Part shown: positions 1 through 8,454 of the stretch, one piece after another
Layout: the number at the start of each line of letters is the position of its first letter
Position numbering within the stretch: position 1 is the stretch's first letter
Assembly (NCBI RefSeq): GCF_949296715.1
Contig: NZ_CASFQD010000057.1
Coordinates: 62,001-126,000 of the forward strand
Origin: an uncultured Alistipes sp.
GTDB taxonomy: Bacteria > Bacteroidota > Bacteroidia > Bacteroidales > Rikenellaceae
Direction of reading: 5' to 3'
DNA length: 64,000 nucleotides
Translations under genes and position numbers: made by a program
The notes under the pieces: model-generated
What the model was told of the DNA's origin: nothing
Seen by the model: the letters and a program-made list of their open reading frames with translations, nothing else
Databases searched by the model: none

Positions 1-362
1 GCGGGATGCGCCTTCAGGAAGTCGCCGCACTGCATCAGGGCGATGGGGTGGGAGTGCACCTCGCGGATGTCGCCCATCGACTGCCCCGGCAGGGCGGCCG
101 CGACGTGCGAGATGCGGAGCTTCTCCTCGCCGATGACCGTGGCGTGGCTGCGGCGCAGCAGCTCGTGGTTGGGCAGCAGGCTCCCGGCGATGGTGTTCTC
201 GATGGCGGCGATGCCCAGCAGGTCGGGGTCGGTCTCCATGCGGGCGAAGAGTGCGTCGAAACTCGGGCAGGGGACGACCTGCAGCTCCTCGCCCGGAAAG
301 TGGTTCCGGGCGGCCGTCTCGTGGAAACATCCCGCAATGCCCTGTATGGCTATCCGTATCAT
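1..362 (-). CDS. pheA: Prephenate dehydratase, N-terminal part (runs off window)
   Basis: The leftward frame starting at the ATG at 362 begins MIRIAIQGIAGCFHETAARN and continues through VPCPSFDALFARM, IAAIENTIAGSLLPNHELL and a VHSHPIALMQC segment. These are hallmarks of the periplasmic-binding-protein-like catalytic domain of prephenate dehydratase, which converts prephenate to phenylpyruvate in phenylalanine synthesis. Only about 120 residues are present; the rest of the catalytic domain and any ACT regulatory domain lie beyond the left edge. No Shine-Dalgarno sequence is seen. A perfect 12-bp hairpin lies 30 bp upstream of the start. The family call is firm; whether the full protein is monofunctional cannot be seen here. 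Confidence 0.88.
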   Translation of the reverse strand, partial: MIRIAIQGIAGCFHETAARNHFPGEELQVVPCPSFDALFARMETDPDLLGIAAIENTIAGSLLPNHELLRRSHATVIGEEKLRISHVAAALPGQSMGDIREVHSHPIALMQCGDFLKAHP

Positions 363-392
363 GGGTTGTCGTTTGGTTTTCGTGTCAAATGA

Positions 393-420
393 AAAATCCC
401 GCTCGGCGGAGCGGGATTTT
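393..420. terminator. Hairpin upstream of pheA
   Basis: A perfect 12-bp stem (aaaatcccgctc / gagcgggatttt) with a GGCG loop, A-rich on one side and T-rich on the other, so it could stop transcription in either direction. On the minus strand it could insulate pheA from tRNA-Thr transcription. Confidence 0.6.
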
Positions 421-535
421 CGTGGTTTCTGTTTATGCTGTCGTCCTGCGATCAGATGCACACCGTCCCGCTCTTTCCTTCGCAAAAGAAAAAGTAAAAA
501 AACGAATATGCAAACGAGTATGCCTTCATGGTCTT

Positions 536-591
536 GCTTTCCGCGTCTTCCCTCTGCCCTTCGGCTCTCTGCTTTCCGCGTTTTCCCTCTG
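536..591. repeat. Imperfect direct repeat, two 21-bp copies
   Basis: Two near-identical 21-bp copies (536-556 and 571-591, one mismatch) with period 35 bp sit directly before the 20-bp tandem array. The 421-590 stretch otherwise shows no gene. Confidence 0.6.
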
Positions 592-740
592 TCTGGTTAC
601 GGCCCCTCCTGTCTGGTTACGGCCCCTCCTGTCTGGTTACGGGCCCTCCTGCCTGGTTACGGGCCCTCCTGCCTGGTTACGGGCCCTCCTGCCTGGTTAC
701 GGCCCCTCCTGTCTGGTTACGGGCCCTCCTGCCTGTTTCG
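591..740. repeat. 20-bp tandem repeat array, 7 full copies plus a partial
   Basis: Seven head-to-tail copies of a 20-bp unit (gtctggttacggcccctcct, varying only at a few C/G and T/C positions) start at 591, followed by half a copy at 731. There are no spacers, so this is a VNTR-like minisatellite and not a CRISPR array. On the minus strand each unit contains AGGAGG followed by GGCC. It lies in a 550-bp gene-free gap between pheA and tRNA-Thr. No convincing coding frame crosses it, although it is a multiple of neither 3 nor 9 per unit. Confidence 0.95.
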
Positions 741-945
741 GGCCCGGGTGGCGCGTTTTTTCTTATGCAAATGTAGTGAAATATTCCGCCAATCCAAAAT
801 CCGGGACGCTTTTTTGTTTCGGATGTCCGCAATCCCTTTCTCCGAACGGGACGCCTGTAAAAAAGAGGAGGGGCCCGGCGGCTTGAGGACGTTGCCGCAG
901 GAACCCCTCCGACGGAAGAGGCGCCCCGGCGGGCCCGATACGAAA

Positions 946-969
946 AATGCCGCCCATCAAGGCGGCATT
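946..969 (-). terminator. Terminator of tRNA-Thr
   Basis: A 9-bp stem (aatgccgcc / ggcggcatt) beginning 7 bp beyond the tRNA 3' end on the minus strand and followed there by a T run; a typical intrinsic terminator. Confidence 0.8.
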
Positions 970-976
970 CGCTTCG

Positions 977-1048
<72 letters not shown>

Positions 1049-1069
1049 ATTTCCCTCATTCGAGTGGTG

Positions 1070-1100
1070 CAAAAGTACACAAGAAAAATGAAAAGACCAA
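1070..1100 (-). promoter_or_regulatory. Promoter of tRNA-Thr
   Basis: On the minus strand TTG (1098-1100) is followed after 20 bp by TACTTTTG (1070-1077), matching the Bacteroidota primary sigma consensus TTG / TAnnTTTG. It points at the tRNA 22 bp downstream. Confidence 0.8.
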
Positions 1101-1129
1101 AAAAAAGCACGATTTTCCCGATTTTTTTC

Positions 1130-1137
1130 TATCTTTA
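1130..1137 (+). promoter_or_regulatory. Possible -7 element of tdh
   Basis: TATCTTTA, one base off the TAnnTTTG -7 element, 24 bp before the start codon of the dehydrogenase. No clear -33 TTG at the best spacing. Confidence 0.45.
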
Positions 1138-1161
1138 CTTCCGGATTATAATAAAAATCTT

Positions 1162-2109
1162 ATGAAACGCATCTTGATCGTAGGAGCCGGAGGGCAGATC
1201 GGTTCCGAGTTGACAGTCTATCTGCGCAAGATTTACGGAAACCACAATGTCGTCGCCACAGACATGCGCGAGTGCCGCGCATTGGGCGAAGACGGCCCGT
1301 TCGAGGTGCTCAACGCCCTCGACGCCACGGCCATGGCTTCGGTCGTGGCCCGCTACCACGTGGATACGATCTTCAACCTCGTGGCGCTGCTCTCGGCCGT
1401 GGGCGAGCGCAACCCCCAGATGGCGTGGAACGTCAACATGGGTGCGCTGAACAATTCGCTGGAGGTGGCCCGCCAGCACCACTGCGCCCTCTTCACCCCG
1501 TCGTCGATCGGCGCCTTCGGACCCTCGTCGCCCAAGGACAAGACCCCGCAGGACACAATCATGCAGCCGACGACGATCTACGGCATCTGCAAGGTCACGG
1601 GTGAGCTGCTCGGCAACTACTACCACCACAAATACGGCGTCGACACCCGTTCGGTGCGCTTCCCGGGCATCATATCGAACGTCACGCTCCCGGGCGGCGG
1701 CACGACCGACTACGCCGTCGAAATCTATTACGAGGCAATCCGCAGCGGACGTTTCACCTGCCCCGTGCCCCGGGACGTCTACATGGACATGATTTACATG
1801 CCCGATGCGCTGCGCGCGTGCGTCGAGCTGATGGAGGCCGACCCCGCGAAGCTCGTGCACCGCAACAGCTTCAACATCGCCTCGATGAGCTTCACGCCCG
1901 AAATCATCTATGCCGAAATCCGCAAGCGGCTGCCCGACTTCACGATGGACTACGACATCGACCCCGTGAAGAAGGAGATTGCCGAGAGCTGGCCCAATTC
2001 GCTCGACGACACCTGCGCCCGCGAGGAGTGGGGCTGGAAACCCGAGTGGGACCTCTCGCGCATGACCGACGACATGCTCGCGCACATCCGCACGAAGCTG
2101 GCGAAATAG
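1162..2109 (+). CDS. L-threonine 3-dehydrogenase, SDR (epimerase-like) type
   Basis: A 315-residue NAD-dependent extended-SDR protein. The Rossmann motif GAGGQIG is at residues 8-14 and the catalytic Tyr140-x3-Lys144 pair sits in TTIYGICK; SVRFPG and TTDYAVE segments are characteristic of the short-chain type of threonine dehydrogenase (unrelated to the zinc MDR-type Tdh), which oxidises L-threonine to 2-amino-3-ketobutyrate. The length is usual for the family. The ATG at 1162 is the start because the Rossmann strand begins at once. A glycine C-acetyltransferase partner is not adjacent. Another sugar-epimerase function is possible but the match to threonine dehydrogenase is much better. Confidence 0.85.
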   Translation: MKRILIVGAGGQIGSELTVYLRKIYGNHNVVATDMRECRALGEDGPFEVLNALDATAMASVVARYHVDTIFNLVALLSAVGERNPQMAWNVNMGALNNSLEVARQHHCALFTPSSIGAFGPSSPKDKTPQDTIMQPTTIYGICKVTGELLGNYYHHKYGVDTRSVRFPGIISNVTLPGGGTTDYAVEIYYEAIRSGRFTCPVPRDVYMDMIYMPDALRACVELMEADPAKLVHRNSFNIASMSFTPEIIYAEIRKRLPDFTMDYDIDPVKKEIAESWPNSLDDTCAREEWGWKPEWDLSRMTDDMLAHIRTKLAK

Positions 2110-2118
2110 CCCCGCAGC

Positions 2119-2478
2119 GTGGATCGGAAACTGAAACCGACGGTCGAGCGGCTGGCCGCTTCGTCGTCGAGCTGGAACGGAGAGCCGCTTCCCGCCTGCC
2201 GGGCGGAGCGGCCCTTCGTCACATTGCTGCGGATCGTCGTCCCGCCGCATGCACGGCTGGCGCGTCACCGCCATCCGGTGCTCAACGCCGGGGTTCTGCT
2301 GCGCGGCGCGCTGACCGTCGTGGCGGAGGACGGCACGGAGCGTACCTTCCGCGCCGGCGAGGGGATCATCGAAATGGTAGGAACTTTGCACTATGGCGAA
2401 AACCGGGGCGACGAGCCCGCCGAGCTGGTCATGTGCTACGTCGGCGCGGAGGATGCGCCGCTCTCGGTGGCCGAGTGA
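2119..2478 (+). CDS. Small cupin-domain protein
   Basis: A 119-residue single-domain cupin starting at a GTG 9 bp after the dehydrogenase stop, so probably co-transcribed with it. The first cupin motif shows HRHP near residue 50 followed by GVLLRGALTVV, and the second shows FRAGEGIIEM...LHYGENRG. These His residues usually bind a metal ion. The substrate cannot be told: the family includes small sugar- and amino-acid-binding enzymes and regulators. Co-transcription with threonine dehydrogenase is the only functional hint. Confidence 0.7.
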   Translation: MDRKLKPTVERLAASSSSWNGEPLPACRAERPFVTLLRIVVPPHARLARHRHPVLNAGVLLRGALTVVAEDGTERTFRAGEGIIEMVGTLHYGENRGDEPAELVMCYVGAEDAPLSVAE

Positions 2479-2571
2479 CCAGATGCGGGGCGGATGCCCG
2501 GCGTGCACTCCGACGAAATGCTGATTCGGGGACGGACCCTTTGCGGGGCCGCCCCGCCCAATAAGGAACGT

Positions 2572-3534
2572 ATGAAAAAACTCTTTCGCGCACTGCTGGT
2601 TGCGCTCGTCGTTGTCGTTGTCGCCGTCGCGGGCGGCAGTCTCTACCTGCTCTCCTATTCGCTCCGCCCCGAGCGGACGATGGAGGCCAAGAATGCGGCT
2701 TCGTATGAATATATGTATGCCGAATACCCGTTCCTGCGTCCCTGGGTCGACTCGCTCGAACGCACGGGGGCGCTGCACGACACGGTGATCCGCCGTGCGG
2801 ACGGCGTGCGGCTGCACGCGCTTTACGCCGCGGCGCCGCACCCCACGGACCGCACTGCGGTGATCGTCCACGGCTACACGGACAATGCCGTGCGGATGCT
2901 CATGATCGGCTACCTCTACAACCACGACCTCGGTTACAACATCCTGCTGCCCGATCTCTATTACCACGGCCGCAGCGAGGGCCGCGCCATCCAGATGGGG
3001 TGGAAGGACCGCCTCGACGTGCTGCGCTGGATGGAGATCGCCGACAGCCTCTTCGGCGGCCACACGCGGCAGGTCGTGCACGGCATCTCGATGGGTGCCG
3101 CGACGACGATGATGGTCTCGGGCGAGGAGCTGCCCCCCTACGTGAAGTGCTTTGTCGAGGATTGCGGCTACACGAGCGTGCGCGACCAGTTTGCCAAGGA
3201 GCTGCGCGGGCAGTTCGGGCTGCCGGCCTTCCCGCTGCTCGACGTGGCGAGCTGGCTGTGCGGCCTGAAGTACGGCTGGACCTTCGGCGAGGCCTCGGCC
3301 CTCAGACAGGTGGCGCGGTGCGACCGGCCGATGCTCTTCATCCACGGCGATGCCGACGATTACGTGCCGACCGCAATGGTCTATCCGCTCTACGAGGCGA
3401 AGCCGGGCGAAAAGGAGCTGTGGGTGGTGCCGGGTGCGGCGCATGCCCTCTCGTACCGGGACAACCGCGCCGAGTATACGCGGCGCGTCGGCGAGTTTGT
3501 CGGAAAATACATTCCGGAGGAGCAGGAGAAATAG
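2572..3534 (+). CDS. Membrane-anchored alpha/beta hydrolase
   Basis: A 320-residue protein with an N-terminal hydrophobic segment (residues about 7-29) that anchors or exports it. The alpha/beta-hydrolase fold follows: VIVHGYTDN oxyanion region, the nucleophile elbow GISMGA, the acid segment HGDADDYVP and a C-terminal His in VVPGAAHALSY, so the Ser-Asp-His triad looks complete. It resembles the YqkD/FrsA-like peptidase-type hydrolases common in Bacteroidota; the substrate is unknown. The start at 2572 is preferred over upstream starts because it places the hydrophobic segment at the N-terminus. It lies 93 bp after the cupin gene. Confidence 0.78.
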   Translation: MKKLFRALLVALVVVVVAVAGGSLYLLSYSLRPERTMEAKNAASYEYMYAEYPFLRPWVDSLERTGALHDTVIRRADGVRLHALYAAAPHPTDRTAVIVHGYTDNAVRMLMIGYLYNHDLGYNILLPDLYYHGRSEGRAIQMGWKDRLDVLRWMEIADSLFGGHTRQVVHGISMGAATTMMVSGEELPPYVKCFVEDCGYTSVRDQFAKELRGQFGLPAFPLLDVASWLCGLKYGWTFGEASALRQVARCDRPMLFIHGDADDYVPTAMVYPLYEAKPGEKELWVVPGAAHALSYRDNRAEYTRRVGEFVGKYIPEEQEK

Positions 3535-3651
3535 ATGTGTGCTGGACGGCGGATCGGAGTGCCGCTTCCGGGTCGAGGTCGGCGCTCCCGGGAGCCGGGA
3601 CGGCGCGTCCGAGTGACGGCCGGACGTTCGGAGCCGGTTGCATGTAATAAA

Positions 3652-3683
3652 AAACCCGGAGGTTCGTGCGAACCTCCGGGTTT
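3652..3683. terminator. Bidirectional terminator between hydrolase and fba
   Basis: A near-perfect 15-bp stem (aaacccggaggttcg / cgaacctccgggttt) flanked by an A run and a T run, between convergent genes. Confidence 0.88.
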
Positions 3684-3708
3684 CTCTTTGCGCTGTCGGG
3701 CGCAGGGC

Positions 3709-4710
3709 TTATTCGGCCTTGCCGTCCGAACCGAGCACCTCCTTGATCTTGTGCACGTAGAGCTTCTTCATGTTGTCACGTGCCGGACCCAGGTACTTGC
3801 GCGGGTCGAACTCCGCGGGCTTCGTGGCGAAGACCTCGCGGATGGCGGCCGTCATGGCCAGACGCGAGTCGGAGTCGATGTTGATCTTGCAGACGGCGCT
3901 CTTGGCGGCCTGACGCAGCTCCTCCTCGGGAATACCTACGGCAGCCTTCAGCGCACCGCCGTACTTGTTGATCGTGTCGACCTCCTCCTGGGGTACCGAC
4001 GACGATCCGTGCAGCACGATGGGGAAGCCCGGAAGCTCCTTCTCGATGGCTGCCAGCACGTCGAATGCCAGAGGGGGCGGAACCAGACGGCCCGTCTTCG
4101 GGTCGACGGTGCACTGCTCGGGCGTGAACTTGTAGGCACCGTGCGACGTGCCGATCGAGATGGCCAGCGAATCCACGCCGGTCTTCGTCACGAAGTCGAC
4201 AACCTCCTCGGGTTTGGTGTAGTGGCTCTCCTCGGCGGCCACCTCGTCCTCGACGCCGGCCAGCACGCCCAGCTCGCCCTCGACGGTCACGTCGTACTGG
4301 TGGGCATACTCGACGACCTTCTTCGTCAGAGCGACGTTCTCGTCATAGGGCAGCGCCGAACCGTCGATCATCACCGACGAGAAACCCATGTCGACACAGC
4401 TCTTGCACAGCTCGAACGAATCTCCGTGGTCGAGGTGCAGCACGATCTGGGGCTTTGCCCAACCCAGCTCCTTGGCGTACTCCACGGCGCCTTCGGCCAT
4501 GTAGCGCAGCAGCGTCTGGTTGGCGTAGTTGCGGGCGCCCTTCGACACCTGGAGGATAACCGGCGACTTGGTTTCGGCGGCAGCCTGGATGATGGCCTGC
4601 AGCTGCTCCATGTTGTTGAAGTTGAATGCCGGAACGGCATAACCTCCCTTGATTGCCTTGGCGAACATCTCACGGGTGTTCACCAGACCGAGATCTTTGT
4701 AGGATACCAT
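3709..4710 (-). CDS. fba: Fructose-bisphosphate aldolase, class II
   Basis: A 333-residue zinc-dependent aldolase that cleaves fructose 1,6-bisphosphate to two triose phosphates in glycolysis. Seen: N-terminal VPAFNFNNMEQL, the zinc/catalytic motif LHLDHGDS at residues 91-98 (Asp94, His95), VEGELGVLAGVED, the glycine-rich phosphate loop ISIGTSHGAYK, VLHGSSSVP and NIDSDSRLAMT. The length suits the class II type with a long insertion used in Bacteroidales. It is a single-gene unit, divergent from the fumarase gene and convergent with the hydrolase. Confidence 0.96.
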   Translation of the reverse strand: MVSYKDLGLVNTREMFAKAIKGGYAVPAFNFNNMEQLQAIIQAAAETKSPVILQVSKGARNYANQTLLRYMAEGAVEYAKELGWAKPQIVLHLDHGDSFELCKSCVDMGFSSVMIDGSALPYDENVALTKKVVEYAHQYDVTVEGELGVLAGVEDEVAAEESHYTKPEEVVDFVTKTGVDSLAISIGTSHGAYKFTPEQCTVDPKTGRLVPPPLAFDVLAAIEKELPGFPIVLHGSSSVPQEEVDTINKYGGALKAAVGIPEEELRQAAKSAVCKINIDSDSRLAMTAAIREVFATKPAEFDPRKYLGPARDNMKKLYVHKIKEVLGSDGKAE

Positions 4711-4754
4711 AGTCTTTTAATTTATGCAGTGAATTGTTGCTCTCAAAAACCGCA

Positions 4755-4762
4755 CAAATTTA
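4755..4762 (-). promoter_or_regulatory. Likely -7 element of fba
   Basis: TAAATTTG on the minus strand, an exact TAnnTTTG match 45 bp before the fba start; no obvious -33 TTG. Confidence 0.55.
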
Positions 4763-4821
4763 ATTAAAAAATATTAATAACACCGCTTTTTGTGAAAAAA
4801 ATAACAGAGATGGGAAAATAG

Positions 4822-4853
4822 TTGTGCAATACGGATTGTTTTTTGTATTTTTG
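4822..4853 (+). promoter_or_regulatory. Promoter of the fumarase gene
   Basis: TTG at 4822-4824 and TATTTTTG at 4846-4853, 21 bp apart, matching the Bacteroidota promoter form; 45 bp upstream of the fumarase start in an AT-rich divergent spacer. Confidence 0.65.
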
Positions 4854-4898
4854 CAAGGATTTACCATCGAACACAAACAAACATAAAAACATAAGACC

Positions 4899-6512
4899 AT
4901 GGCAGATTTCATCTATCAGGAGCCGTTTCCCGTCGGGGAGGACAAAACGCAGTACCGTCTTTTGACGAAGGATTACGTGAAGGTCGTGGAGTGCGACGGC
5001 CGCAAGATTCTCAAGGTCGACCCCGCAGGCCTCGAGCTGCTTTCGAAGGCCGCCTACAGCGACGTGTCGTTCTACCTGCGCGCCTCCCACCTGCAGAAGC
5101 TGCGCAACATCCTCGACGACCCCGAAGCCACCGACAACGACAAGTTCGTGGCCTACACGATGCTGCTCAACCAGTGCGTGGCCGCCGAGGGCGAGCTGCC
5201 CACCTGCCAGGACACCGGTACGGCCATCTGCATCGCACACAAGGGCGAGGATGTCTACACGGGTGCCGACGACGCGGCCCTGATCGCCCGCGGCGTCTAC
5301 GAGACCTACAAGGAGCGCAACCTGCGCTATTCGCAGGTCGTCCCCTTCACGATGACCGACGAGAAGAACTCCGGCACGAACCTCCCGGCGCAGATCGACA
5401 TCTACGGCGGCAAGCCCGGCATGGAGTACGAGTTCCTCTTCATCACCAAGGGCGGCGGATCGGCCAACAAGACCTTCCTCTACCAGCAGACCAAGGCGCT
5501 CCTGAACGAGGAGTCGCTCACGAAGTTCATCCAGCAGCATATCTTCGACCTCGGCACGTCGGCCTGCCCGCCCTACCACCTGGCCCTCTGCATCGGCGGC
5601 ACGTCGGCCGAGATGTGCCTGTCGACGGTCAAGAAGGCGTCGGCCGGCTACCTCGACGAGCTGCCCACGTCGGGCAACGAGGGCGGCCGCTGCTTCCGCG
5701 ATCTGGAGTGGGAGGAGAAGGTCCTCAAAATCTGCCGCGAGAGCGGCGTCGGCGCCCAGTTCGGCGGCAAGTACCTCGTGCACGACGTGCGCGTGATCCG
5801 CGCCCCGCGCCATGCGGCCTCGTGCCCCGTGGCCATCGGCGTGAGCTGCTCGGCCGACCGCAACATCAAGGCCAAAATCACGCCCGAGGGCATCTTCCTC
5901 GAGGAGCTGGAGAAGAATCCCGCCCGCTTCCTCCCGGCCGAGGCGCCCGCCATGTCGCCCGCCGTGAACATCGATCTCGACGAGGGCATGGACAAGGTGC
6001 GCGAGATTCTGACGAAATACCCCATCAAGACGCGCCTGAACCTGAAGGGTACGCTTATTGTAGCGCGTGACATCGCACACGCCCGCATCAAGCAGATGCT
6101 CGACGAGGGCAAGCCCATGCCGGAGTACTTCAAGAAGCACCCGGTCTACTATGCCGGCCCGGCCAAGACGCCGCAGGGCATGGCTTCGGGATCGTTCGGC
6201 CCGACGACGGCCGGCCGCATGGACCCCTACGTGGACCTCTTTCAGAAGCACGGCGGCTCGATGGTAATGGTGGCCAAGGGCAACCGCTCGCAGGCCGTGA
6301 CCGACGCCTGCAAGGCCAACGGCGGTTTCTACCTCGGTTCGATCGGCGGCCCGGCGGCCATCCTGGCCAAGAACTCGATCAAGTCGGTCGAGGTCGTGGA
6401 CTTCCCCGAGCTGGGCATGGAGGCCGTGCGCAAGATCTATGTCGAGAACTTCCCCGCCTTCATCATCGTCGATGACAAGGGCAACGATTTTTTCGCGGAT
6501 TTCAAACACTAA
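4899..6512 (+). CDS. Fumarate hydratase, class I (4Fe-4S)
   Basis: A 537-residue single-polypeptide class I fumarase of the FumA/FumB type, which interconverts fumarate and malate. The N-terminal domain carries PTCQDTGTA (Cys103), GTSACPPYH (Cys223) and AASCPVAIG (Cys309), the three cysteines expected to hold the oxygen-sensitive 4Fe-4S cluster. The C-terminal beta domain has the GPTTAGRMDPYV and MVAKGNRS motifs. Length and domain order match the fused form (some bacteria split it into two genes). With the malate dehydrogenase at 9990-10988 it would serve the reductive branch to fumarate and succinate used by anaerobic Bacteroidota. Confidence 0.95.
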   Translation: MADFIYQEPFPVGEDKTQYRLLTKDYVKVVECDGRKILKVDPAGLELLSKAAYSDVSFYLRASHLQKLRNILDDPEATDNDKFVAYTMLLNQCVAAEGELPTCQDTGTAICIAHKGEDVYTGADDAALIARGVYETYKERNLRYSQVVPFTMTDEKNSGTNLPAQIDIYGGKPGMEYEFLFITKGGGSANKTFLYQQTKALLNEESLTKFIQQHIFDLGTSACPPYHLALCIGGTSAEMCLSTVKKASAGYLDELPTSGNEGGRCFRDLEWEEKVLKICRESGVGAQFGGKYLVHDVRVIRAPRHAASCPVAIGVSCSADRNIKAKITPEGIFLEELEKNPARFLPAEAPAMSPAVNIDLDEGMDKVREILTKYPIKTRLNLKGTLIVARDIAHARIKQMLDEGKPMPEYFKKHPVYYAGPAKTPQGMASGSFGPTTAGRMDPYVDLFQKHGGSMVMVAKGNRSQAVTDACKANGGFYLGSIGGPAAILAKNSIKSVEVVDFPELGMEAVRKIYVENFPAFIIVDDKGNDFFADFKH

Positions 6513-6560
6513 AACCGGTTGCGGGACGTTGTAAAATCTGACAGAGATTTTATTGACGCA

Positions 6561-8450
6561 ATGAGAGATTTTTTGTCGAAAATATCCCTGACGGGGCTTC
6601 TCCTGCTGGTCGTCACGACGGCGTGGGGTGCCGGGAAGGTAAGCTTCGAGGCATCGTCGCCGCTGACGGTCTCCGTGGGGGAGGCTTTCCGTGTGGAGTT
6701 CTCGCTGAACGCCTCGCCGGACGACGACACCTTCAAGGCGCCGTCGTTCGAGGGCTTCGACGTGCTGGCCGGCCCTGTCCTGTCGACAGGCTCTTCGGTG
6801 CAGATCGTTAACGGCTCGATGACGCGGAGCGTCAGCGTCACCTATACGTTCGTCCTGCTGCCGCAGGCCGCGGGCAACGTTACGATCGGTGCGGCGGAGG
6901 TCGCCGTGGACGGTACGGTCTACCGGACCGATCCGCTGCCGGTCGAGATCGTCGACGAGGGGACGGCGGCGCAGCAGCGGCAGTCCCCGCAGTCCGGGCA
7001 GTCGGGTACGCAGGCGGAGCGCAGTGACGAGGCCCGCTCGCAGAGCGAGGCGCAGGGCCGCATCGGCAAGCAGGACATCCTGCTGCGGGCGGTCGTGTCG
7101 CGCACGTCGGTCTACAAGAACGAGCCGCTGCACGTGGCCTTCAAGCTCTATACGCGGGTGCCGGTGGTCGACGTGAGTGTCGGCTCGATGCCGTCGTTCA
7201 ACGGCTTCTGGTCGCAGGACCTCTCCTCGAACAGCACGACGGCCCGGCAGGGGCGCGAGACATTCAACGGCAAGGTCTACGAGACGCATGTGGTGTGCGA
7301 ATACCTGCTCTACCCGCAGCAGGCCGGCACGCTGACCATCGATCCGATGGAGATGACGGCCCTGGCACAGGTTGTCGTGCAGAGCCGCCGCAACATCGAT
7401 CCCTTCTTCGGCAGCGGCCGCGAGGTCTACAACGTGCCGCGCGAGGTGAAGAGCCAGCGCGTGACGGTCCAGGTCAAGCCGCTGCCGGCCGGTGCTCCGG
7501 CCAGCTTCAGCGGCGCCGTGGGCAGCTTCACGATGGATGCACAGCTGCCCGAAGGGCGTCTCGCCGCCAATTCGGGTGCCACCTGCACGGTGAAGATTTC
7601 CGGTACGGGCAACCTCACCTTCGTGCAGGCGCCGAAACTCAACCTGCCCGGTTCGTTCGAGCAGTACAATGTCAAGACCACCGAGTCGATCAACGCCTCG
7701 AGTGCCGGCATCTCCGGATACCGGCAGTTCGAATACCCGTTCATCGCCCGGGCCGAGGGGACCTACGACGTGGCGCCGATCGAGTTCAGCTACTTCGATC
7801 CGGCCCGCATGCAGTACGTGACGCTCTCGTCGCGTCCGCTGACGCTCGAGGTCACGCCCGACACGCGCGGCGGCAGCGACGGGTCCGTGGTCCTGCAGGG
7901 CCGCGGCATGTCGAAGGAGGAGGTCAAGTTGCTCGGGCAGGACATCCGCTTCATCAAGCTGGGCAATGCGCAGCTGCGCGGGCGGAGCGTGCCGTTCCTC
8001 TTCAGCGGGGCCTACTGGGCGTTGCTGGCGGCGATCCTCGTCGGCTTCGGCGCCCTCTATGCGGCCCTGCGCAAGCGCATTCGCGAGTCGCAGAATGTCG
8101 CCCTCGTGCGCGGACGGCGGGCCAACAAGGTGGCCGTGCAGCGTTTCCGCGCCGCCCGCGGGTACATGGAGGAGCAGAACCGCCATGCCTTCTACGAGGA
8201 GATGCTCCGGGCGCTGTGGGGCTACATGGGCGACAAGTTCAACATCCCGGTGGCGAACCTCACGAAGGAGAGCGTCCGCGAGGAGCTGCACAAGCGCGGC
8301 GTCTCGGCCGAGGACGCGCAGCGTTTCACGGCGATCATCACGCAGTGCGACGAGGCGCAGTATTCGCCCGCGGCCTCGGCCCGCATGAGCGATGTCTACT
8401 CCGAGGGTGTGGACCTGATCTCGCGCATCGAAGCGGTAATAAAACGATAG
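6561..8450 (+). CDS. batD: BatD-family membrane protein
   Basis: A 629-residue protein with a signal peptide (residues 1-22, cleavage after AWGAG likely), a long beta-rich extracytoplasmic region with the repeated 'oxygen tolerance' (BatD) domain, one transmembrane helix near the C-terminus (SGAYWALLAAILVGFG) and a basic cytoplasmic tail. BatD proteins work with VWA proteins BatA/BatB and the TPR protein BatE in the envelope; the system was linked to aerotolerance in Bacteroides fragilis but its mechanism is unclear. The start at 6561 is chosen because it places the signal peptide at the N-terminus. batE follows 4 bp downstream. Confidence 0.9.
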   Translation: MRDFLSKISLTGLLLLVVTTAWGAGKVSFEASSPLTVSVGEAFRVEFSLNASPDDDTFKAPSFEGFDVLAGPVLSTGSSVQIVNGSMTRSVSVTYTFVLLPQAAGNVTIGAAEVAVDGTVYRTDPLPVEIVDEGTAAQQRQSPQSGQSGTQAERSDEARSQSEAQGRIGKQDILLRAVVSRTSVYKNEPLHVAFKLYTRVPVVDVSVGSMPSFNGFWSQDLSSNSTTARQGRETFNGKVYETHVVCEYLLYPQQAGTLTIDPMEMTALAQVVVQSRRNIDPFFGSGREVYNVPREVKSQRVTVQVKPLPAGAPASFSGAVGSFTMDAQLPEGRLAANSGATCTVKISGTGNLTFVQAPKLNLPGSFEQYNVKTTESINASSAGISGYRQFEYPFIARAEGTYDVAPIEFSYFDPARMQYVTLSSRPLTLEVTPDTRGGSDGSVVLQGRGMSKEEVKLLGQDIRFIKLGNAQLRGRSVPFLFSGAYWALLAAILVGFGALYAALRKRIRESQNVALVRGRRANKVAVQRFRAARGYMEEQNRHAFYEEMLRALWGYMGDKFNIPVANLTKESVREELHKRGVSAEDAQRFTAIITQCDEAQYSPAASARMSDVYSEGVDLISRIEAVIKR

Positions 8451-8454
8451 TCTT

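Noticed and set aside
591..740. CRISPR array
   Set aside because: The units are directly tandem with no spacers and no cas genes are nearby.
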